In this document: positions 60,379 through 64,000 of the stretch, in pieces
How positions within the stretch are numbered: position 1 is the first letter of the stretch
Layout: the number at the start of each line of letters is the position of its first letter
Assembly: GCA_016707005.1 (NCBI GenBank)
Contig: JADJIQ010000005.1
Span: 62,001-126,000 of the forward strand
Length of the DNA stretch: 64,000 bases
Reading direction: 5' to 3'
DNA from: Ignavibacteria bacterium
GTDB lineage: Bacteria; Bacteroidota; Ignavibacteria; Kapaibacteriales; Kapaibacteriaceae
Position numbers and translations under genes: made by a program
The notes under the pieces: model-generated
What the model was told of the DNA's origin: nothing
What the model saw: the letters and a program-made list of their open reading frames with translations, nothing else
Databases searched by the model: none

Positions 60379-61110
60379 TCAACGACCGAGTCGGAAGCTC
60401 ACTGGCACGAAGACGTGGCACGCCACATTCTGACCGTTGTTGTTGGCCGGTGTAAACTGAATCGAACGTATTCCATCAAGCGCAGCCTGCTCAAGGATCG
60501 GATTGTCGCTCTCAACAACGATGGCAGTAACAATGGAACCATCAACACCGATCAACGCCTTCACGAGCACCGTTCCTTCTATTCCGTTCCGTCGCGCAAC
60601 GTCGGGATACCTCATCGCCATCTTCAGTGCTTGCTCATCGTAGCTCGGCTCCTTCGTCACGACAACGAACTCATCGTCAACGGTATCCTCTTCGATAGGG
60701 GGCTCCATCGTAACTGTGGTTCCTGAACCATTCGGATCTCCAACGGGACCACTACCAAGGTCGCCGTTATCTCCGTCCTGCGGAACAACAACGTTCAGCG
60801 TTATGATCTCTGGTTCGGCTACCTTTTCAACGCTCTTGTAGGTCTGGCCGGACGGTTTCCGCGCTGAAACGACCTTTGCCTTTGCATCCGTAGAGCCCCC
60901 TACCAGATCATTGATGATCTTCAGCTTCCGGTTATCAATAATGCAAATGCTGACATACTCTGTGATCCCCTTCACAATCGGATAGGTTCTCAGCGTAGAC
61001 GAGTAAGCGGCTATGAGCACGGCCATAACAATAAGTGCTAGGCCATATCCGGAATACGCATCCCGTTTCATATGAACGGCACGGGGCTGATGACGGTATG
61101 AGGCATTCAT
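60379..61110 (-). CDS. TonB-like energy transducer
   Basis: 243 residues; MKRDAYSGYG at codon 14 is an alternative start. One N-terminal membrane helix (GLALIVMAVLIAAYSSTL), a periplasmic stretch with acidic/proline-rich spacer (GDNGDLGSGPVGDPNGSG, PPIEEDTVDDEF), and a C-terminal TonB domain (YPDVARRNGIEGTVLVKALI, GSIVTAIVVESDNPILEQAA, GIRSIQFTPANNNGQ, FVPVSFRLGR). Would pass inner-membrane energy from ExbB/ExbD to outer-membrane receptors; no exbB/exbD or receptor gene is in the window. Between REP clusters 2 and 3. Confidence 0.9.
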   Translation of the reverse strand: MNASYRHQPRAVHMKRDAYSGYGLALIVMAVLIAAYSSTLRTYPIVKGITEYVSICIIDNRKLKIINDLVGGSTDAKAKVVSARKPSGQTYKSVEKVAEPEIITLNVVVPQDGDNGDLGSGPVGDPNGSGTTVTMEPPIEEDTVDDEFVVVTKEPSYDEQALKMAMRYPDVARRNGIEGTVLVKALIGVDGSIVTAIVVESDNPILEQAALDGIRSIQFTPANNNGQNVACHVFVPVSFRLGR

Positions 61111-61187
61111 CGCGGGCTCCCTTCGGTGTATGACCTAAGGACGCAATGATGAAACGGATGGTTACACTGCACAACACCCACAACCCG

Positions 61188-61270
61188 CGCCCGGCACCTA
61201 GGGTGCCGGGCGCGACGCTAGGGCGGATTGTGACACTGCCCGGCACCCTTGGTGCCGGGCGCGACGCTAG
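61188..61270. repeat. REP palindromes, cluster 3
   Basis: Two units: CGCCCGGCACCTAGGGTGCC-GGGCGCGACGCTAGG and GCCCGGCACCCTTGGTGCC-GGGCGCGACGCTAGG, immediately downstream of the RAYT gene. Both share the tail GCGCGACGCTAGG. Confidence 0.9.
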
Positions 61271-61280
61271 GAGTGTGACG

Positions 61281-61874
61281 CTAGACGAGACGCATGTCTG
61301 CAAGGTCTTTCGCCAATTCGAGGTCATCGATCTTGGTAGAGTGGATATTCTCCAAGAGGTACGACTCATACTTTTCGGCAGAACCAAATACTTCAATGAT
61401 AAAGCTGTGCGCTGCCTGGATCAGCGAACGCAGACCAAGAGTTTCTCGAAGATTCGAATACACCCATTCTGCCGGATGCCGAACGAGAGTACCCTTGATC
61501 GGATTGTTGTGTATGTATCTGCAAAGACACTTGAAGTATGAATCCGTGGTCACATGCTTCATTTGGTAGCGTCCTTCATAAATCGTCCCAGTTCTCTTTA
61601 GCTGCGCATTCACTCGTCGAGAATACTCCCCGCAAAGCATATGCATGAACAGATCGACTCTCCCCTCTGCTTCAACCCGAACCAACAAGTGAAAGTGATT
61701 CGGCATGAGACAGACCGCTATGATCACCACATTGCACTTTTCAGCATACACCTGCATCAAAGTCAGAAAGAGATAGTACATCGTTGGCGAGAAGAAAAGA
61801 AGCATACGCAAGGCTCCTCGATTGTAGATGTGGTAGCACTCTCCTACTGCGGCGACGGTTTTTCTCTTCGGCAT
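61281..61874 (-). CDS. REP-associated tyrosine transposase (RAYT, Y1 HUH class)
   Basis: 197 residues from ATG 61874 (MPKRKTVAAVGECYHIYNRG). The frame is open much further upstream only because REP palindromes there lack stops; that extension is rejected. HUH motif H60-F61-H62 in LMPNHFHLLV, catalytic Tyr probably Y120 in CRYIHNNP (general RAYT pattern Y-I-x-x-N-P), and GEYSRRVNA, GRYQMKHV, W-V-Y-S segments. RAYTs are single-strand nucleases tied to REP sequences and spread them. It is flanked on both sides by REP clusters 3 and 4, and REPs occur only within about 4 kb of it in this window. Confidence 0.92.
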   Translation of the reverse strand: MPKRKTVAAVGECYHIYNRGALRMLLFFSPTMYYLFLTLMQVYAEKCNVVIIAVCLMPNHFHLLVRVEAEGRVDLFMHMLCGEYSRRVNAQLKRTGTIYEGRYQMKHVTTDSYFKCLCRYIHNNPIKGTLVRHPAEWVYSNLRETLGLRSLIQAAHSFIIEVFGSAEKYESYLLENIHSTKIDDLELAKDLADMRLV

Positions 61875-61952
61875 GTCAGTACTCCTGTTTGTGAATTGGA
61901 TTCCTGACATAGTGCCTGCACGCCATCCGAACGTGACATCCGAATGGTTTAC

Positions 61953-62086
61953 CCGCGCCCGGCACCCTTGGTGCCGGGAACGTTTCACGGAACTGTTTAC
62001 CCGTACCCGGCACCCTTGGTGCCGGGTACGTTTCACGGAACGGTTTACCCGCGCCCGGCACCCTTGGTGCCGGGCGCGGTACGGTA
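61953..62086. repeat. REP palindromes, cluster 4
   Basis: Three units CCCGGCACCCTTGGTGCCGGG separated by AACGTTTCACGGAACTGTTT and TACGTTTCACGGAACGGTTT, a regular ~44-bp period, just upstream of the RAYT gene and reaching to 15 bases before the 62102 start. Likely the BIME-like array used by the RAYT. Confidence 0.92.
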
Positions 62087-62101
62087 TTGGTATTTTGCGC
62101 G

Positions 62102-63658
62102 ATGCTCCGCGCACTCCTCCTCCTCGCCCTCGGGATCTCCATCCCGTCGCTTTGCGTTCTCGCCGGAGATACAACGGAACATCGCCTCATCGGCAATGCG
62201 GCCTTCATTGATGCGCTTACGACGAACGAGCAGGTCCGCACGCTCCTCTCCGACAACGACATCACGGAGATCGTTGGGATCGTTGACGGAGCAGGCGGCC
62301 CGGATATCCTCCTCACCTATGGCGATGTCTCGCAGATCCTCTCAACTCCCAACACCGATGCACTGACGCTTCTCAAGTCCCTACAATCGGCCGTCCTCAG
62401 TCAACAACGAGGCGCAAGGATCTACCTCAACAGCAAAACACTCAACCTTCTTCGATCCCCTGCCGCGCTCTCACACGCAACGGAACTTCATCACCGCGTT
62501 ACACCAGGTGCCTCGTATGCATCGCAACTGCATGCTATCACGCCTGCTCTTGCTCGACAGTTCCTACCCACGCTCAGGGATCGGTCGGAACAACAGTTCA
62601 CGTTCACAGCGAATTCCGATACGCTCGATTGGACTCTCCCCGACTCTCTGGATAGGGGGCTCACGGCTCCTGCTATGTATGCACTCTTCCATGCACGTGC
62701 TCGCGCACTCCTCCTACATGGCATGAGCCTCGGCAAACGATCCCAACGGTCGCAGTTCGTCAAACTTGCCATGATCACTTCGGCCATCGCCGATCACTTC
62801 CTTATTGATCTCTTTGCCAGCGATCACCATATTGCTGACTGTCACCACGCACCGGAAAGCTCTCTTCATTCACCTGTAACGAACTCTTCTCTTGAACAAC
62901 AAGGATGCGAAGAGTTCTATCGTACTATTGGAATTGCGTTCCGCTTTGCCCACGACCCGACCATGGAGTTCCTCTACGGCGATGGTTGGTTCGATCCGGC
63001 TCAGATCTCACGCGCCCAAACAGCGATCGCTACATCTGTAGACGATGTTGCTGCAACGGTGGTCCCGTATCACGACTATGTAGATGACGTGCTTCGCGTG
63101 TTCACAGACAAACCGCCATTCCCCGATCCATACGGTCGCGCATTTCTCTACACCCCGGAACCACTCATTGACGAACGGTACGAGAATGCCCGTGTTCTTG
63201 CCCGGTCCGTACGCGGTCCGTTCTTTGAGCTGAGCGCACATGCTCTCACAGTTGGACGCACGGTTGGCTATACGATCGATGCCTCGGCAGGCATCATCTA
63301 CAATCTCTCATCATTCGGACTTCCTCGCTCCCGTTCAGCAGGCTATGAGACAGTAACGGCCTTTGTACCAAGCGTGATGGCAACGTATGGTTTTGCACGC
63401 GATAAGTGGTTTGCACTTCTTCGCGCAGGGTTTGGCGTGCAGCTGTTCGACGCGTTGAAGATCGGACTCTCTGCTGGCCCGTCCGTCAGCGCCGTAACAG
63501 TATCGGGCGGCGGTCTTCCAATACCCGTCTTCATTGATGCCAATTTCCTCTCCAAACCGCTATCATATCACGTTGGCTTGGAGTTCTTACTCTCTGTTGC
63601 CGTAACACAGAACGCCCCGTATGACCTGCGACTCGGCGCAGCATTCGTGTTCTATTAA
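62102..63658 (+). CDS. Secreted/outer-membrane protein with phospholipase-C-like N-terminal half (uncertain)
   Basis: 518 residues from ATG 62102. Signal peptide MLRALLLLALGISIPSLCVLAG. The N-terminal half is helical with paired His motifs (GDTTEHRLIGNAAFIDAL, HARARALLLHGMSLGKRSQ, AMITSAIADHFLIDLFASDHH), reminiscent of zinc-dependent phospholipase C/P1-nuclease-like proteins, where such H-x3-D and H-H sites bind zinc. The C-terminal ~170 residues are alternating strands (VGRTVGYTIDASAGIIYN, LLRAGFGVQLFDALKIGLSAGP, YDLRLGAAFVFY) ending in Tyr, as in outer-membrane barrels. The assignment of the first half is tentative. It starts immediately after REP cluster 4. Confidence 0.6.
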   Translation: MLRALLLLALGISIPSLCVLAGDTTEHRLIGNAAFIDALTTNEQVRTLLSDNDITEIVGIVDGAGGPDILLTYGDVSQILSTPNTDALTLLKSLQSAVLSQQRGARIYLNSKTLNLLRSPAALSHATELHHRVTPGASYASQLHAITPALARQFLPTLRDRSEQQFTFTANSDTLDWTLPDSLDRGLTAPAMYALFHARARALLLHGMSLGKRSQRSQFVKLAMITSAIADHFLIDLFASDHHIADCHHAPESSLHSPVTNSSLEQQGCEEFYRTIGIAFRFAHDPTMEFLYGDGWFDPAQISRAQTAIATSVDDVAATVVPYHDYVDDVLRVFTDKPPFPDPYGRAFLYTPEPLIDERYENARVLARSVRGPFFELSAHALTVGRTVGYTIDASAGIIYNLSSFGLPRSRSAGYETVTAFVPSVMATYGFARDKWFALLRAGFGVQLFDALKIGLSAGPSVSAVTVSGGGLPIPVFIDANFLSKPLSYHVGLEFLLSVAVTQNAPYDLRLGAAFVFY

Positions 63659-63682
63659 AAGGGGCTTTCATATGTTCACACC

Positions 63683-64000
63683 ATGATCACTAACCTTCGT
63701 ATCAAGAATATGGTGTGTTCTCGCTGCAAACGCGTGATCACTGAAGACCTCACGTCGCTCGGCATTCGTGTGGTGGATGTTCGCATCGGTGAAGCCGTTG
63801 TTGAGCACGATAGTTCTCTTCCGCTCGATCGCATCAGAGAGATGCTCATCAAGGATGGATTCGATCTTGTTGAGGACCGTACTACCGCCTTGGTGGAACG
63901 CGTGAAGGAGCTCATCATCGATCTTGTGCAAGGTGACAGACTGTCCGCCATGCATCTCAAACTCAGTGAATACATCGAACAGGCCACACAACGAGACTAT
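63683..64000 (+). CDS. AraC-family regulator with HMA-like N-terminus, cut by window edge
   Basis: From ATG 63683 the frame is open to the window end (106 codons). The start MITNLRIKNMVCSRCKRVI carries a C-x2-C metal-binding-type motif followed by a ferredoxin-like pattern (TSLGIRVVDVRIGEAVVEHD) and 'LIKDGFDLVEDRTTALVERVKELIIDLVQ'. This N-terminus is typical of Bacteroidota AraC regulators in which a heavy-metal-associated-like domain precedes the helix-turn-helix. The HTH itself lies beyond the edge. Starts 24 bases after the previous gene. Confidence 0.75.
   Translation, partial: MITNLRIKNMVCSRCKRVITEDLTSLGIRVVDVRIGEAVVEHDSSLPLDRIREMLIKDGFDLVEDRTTALVERVKELIIDLVQGDRLSAMHLKLSEYIEQATQRDY

Noticed and set aside
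61875..62174. N-terminal 100-residue extension of the RAYT frame
   Set aside because: It is read through REP palindromes (repeated H-Q-G-C-R units) and matches no RAYT; ATG 61874 gives the normal family start.

Overview
The window looks like chromosomal DNA of a member of the Bacteroidota/FCB group, perhaps a Kapabacteria- or Ignavibacteria-like lineage; there is no rRNA here to settle it. Three things point that way. Many large secreted proteins end in a type IX secretion (T9SS)-like C-terminal sorting domain with an N-P-x-P-T/A-x2 start. Two tRNA genes carry the Bacteroidota promoter TTG-N19-TAnnTTTG. The truncated last gene is an AraC regulator with the HMA-like (CxxC) N-terminus common in that group.

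Layout. 1-3.8 kb: 3'-truncated secreted protein, tRNA-Thr, and a PKD/Ig-type surface protein whose N-terminal part is broken by three single-base frameshifts. 3.8-5.1 kb: an RlmI-like rRNA methyltransferase flanked by octamer repeats. 5.1-17.2 kb: a 12-kb minus-strand operon of four giant envelope genes (1143-aa secreted protein, kelch/Ig-type T9SS protein, OmpA-family protein, 1207-aa T9SS protein) coupled by 4-bp stop/start overlaps. 17.3-26.2 kb: helical protein, TPR protein, bacilliredoxin, YgjP-type metallopeptidase, ECF sigma factor with a putative anti-sigma factor fused to a beta-barrel-like domain, lipoprotein, and a 772-aa T9SS surface protein.

26.2-28.7 kb: a repeat-rich island with a DUF559 nuclease-like gene and an IS1111-type (IS110 family) element that sits inside a copy of a dispersed repeat and carries a candidate bridge/seek RNA. 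28.7-36.9 kb: M1 peptidase, orphan ABC permease, mitochondrial-type citrate synthase, DUF1569 protein, tRNA-Val, membrane pyrophosphatase, tRNA-Lys. 36.9-42.4 kb: a segment bounded by ~300-bp direct repeats, holding a second frameshifted PKD-type surface protein, a lipoprotein and a GNAT acetyltransferase. 42.5-48.7 kb: M28 peptidase, an AT-rich orphan, a beta-propeller T9SS protein and an outer-membrane protein, among insertion-sequence-like relics. 48.7-54.7 kb: a second envelope locus led by an 1167-aa paralogue of the 1143-aa protein. 54.8-64 kb: propeller sensor histidine kinase, LuxR-type response regulator, APC permease, TonB protein, a REP-associated transposase (RAYT) inside a local cluster of its probable REP palindromes, an envelope protein, and the start of an AraC regulator.

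The recurring theme is secretion and display at the outer membrane, with intergenic space packed by several families of palindromic and short-period repeats. The points most worth a second look are the IS1111 insertion with its RNA, the nested 25-bp palindromes with a filled/empty site pair, the RAYT-REP cluster, the 7-nt repeat encoding a heptad linker in the anti-sigma/barrel protein, period-8 repeats at many gene ends, and strong enrichment of the word AGCCCCCTA inside coding regions.
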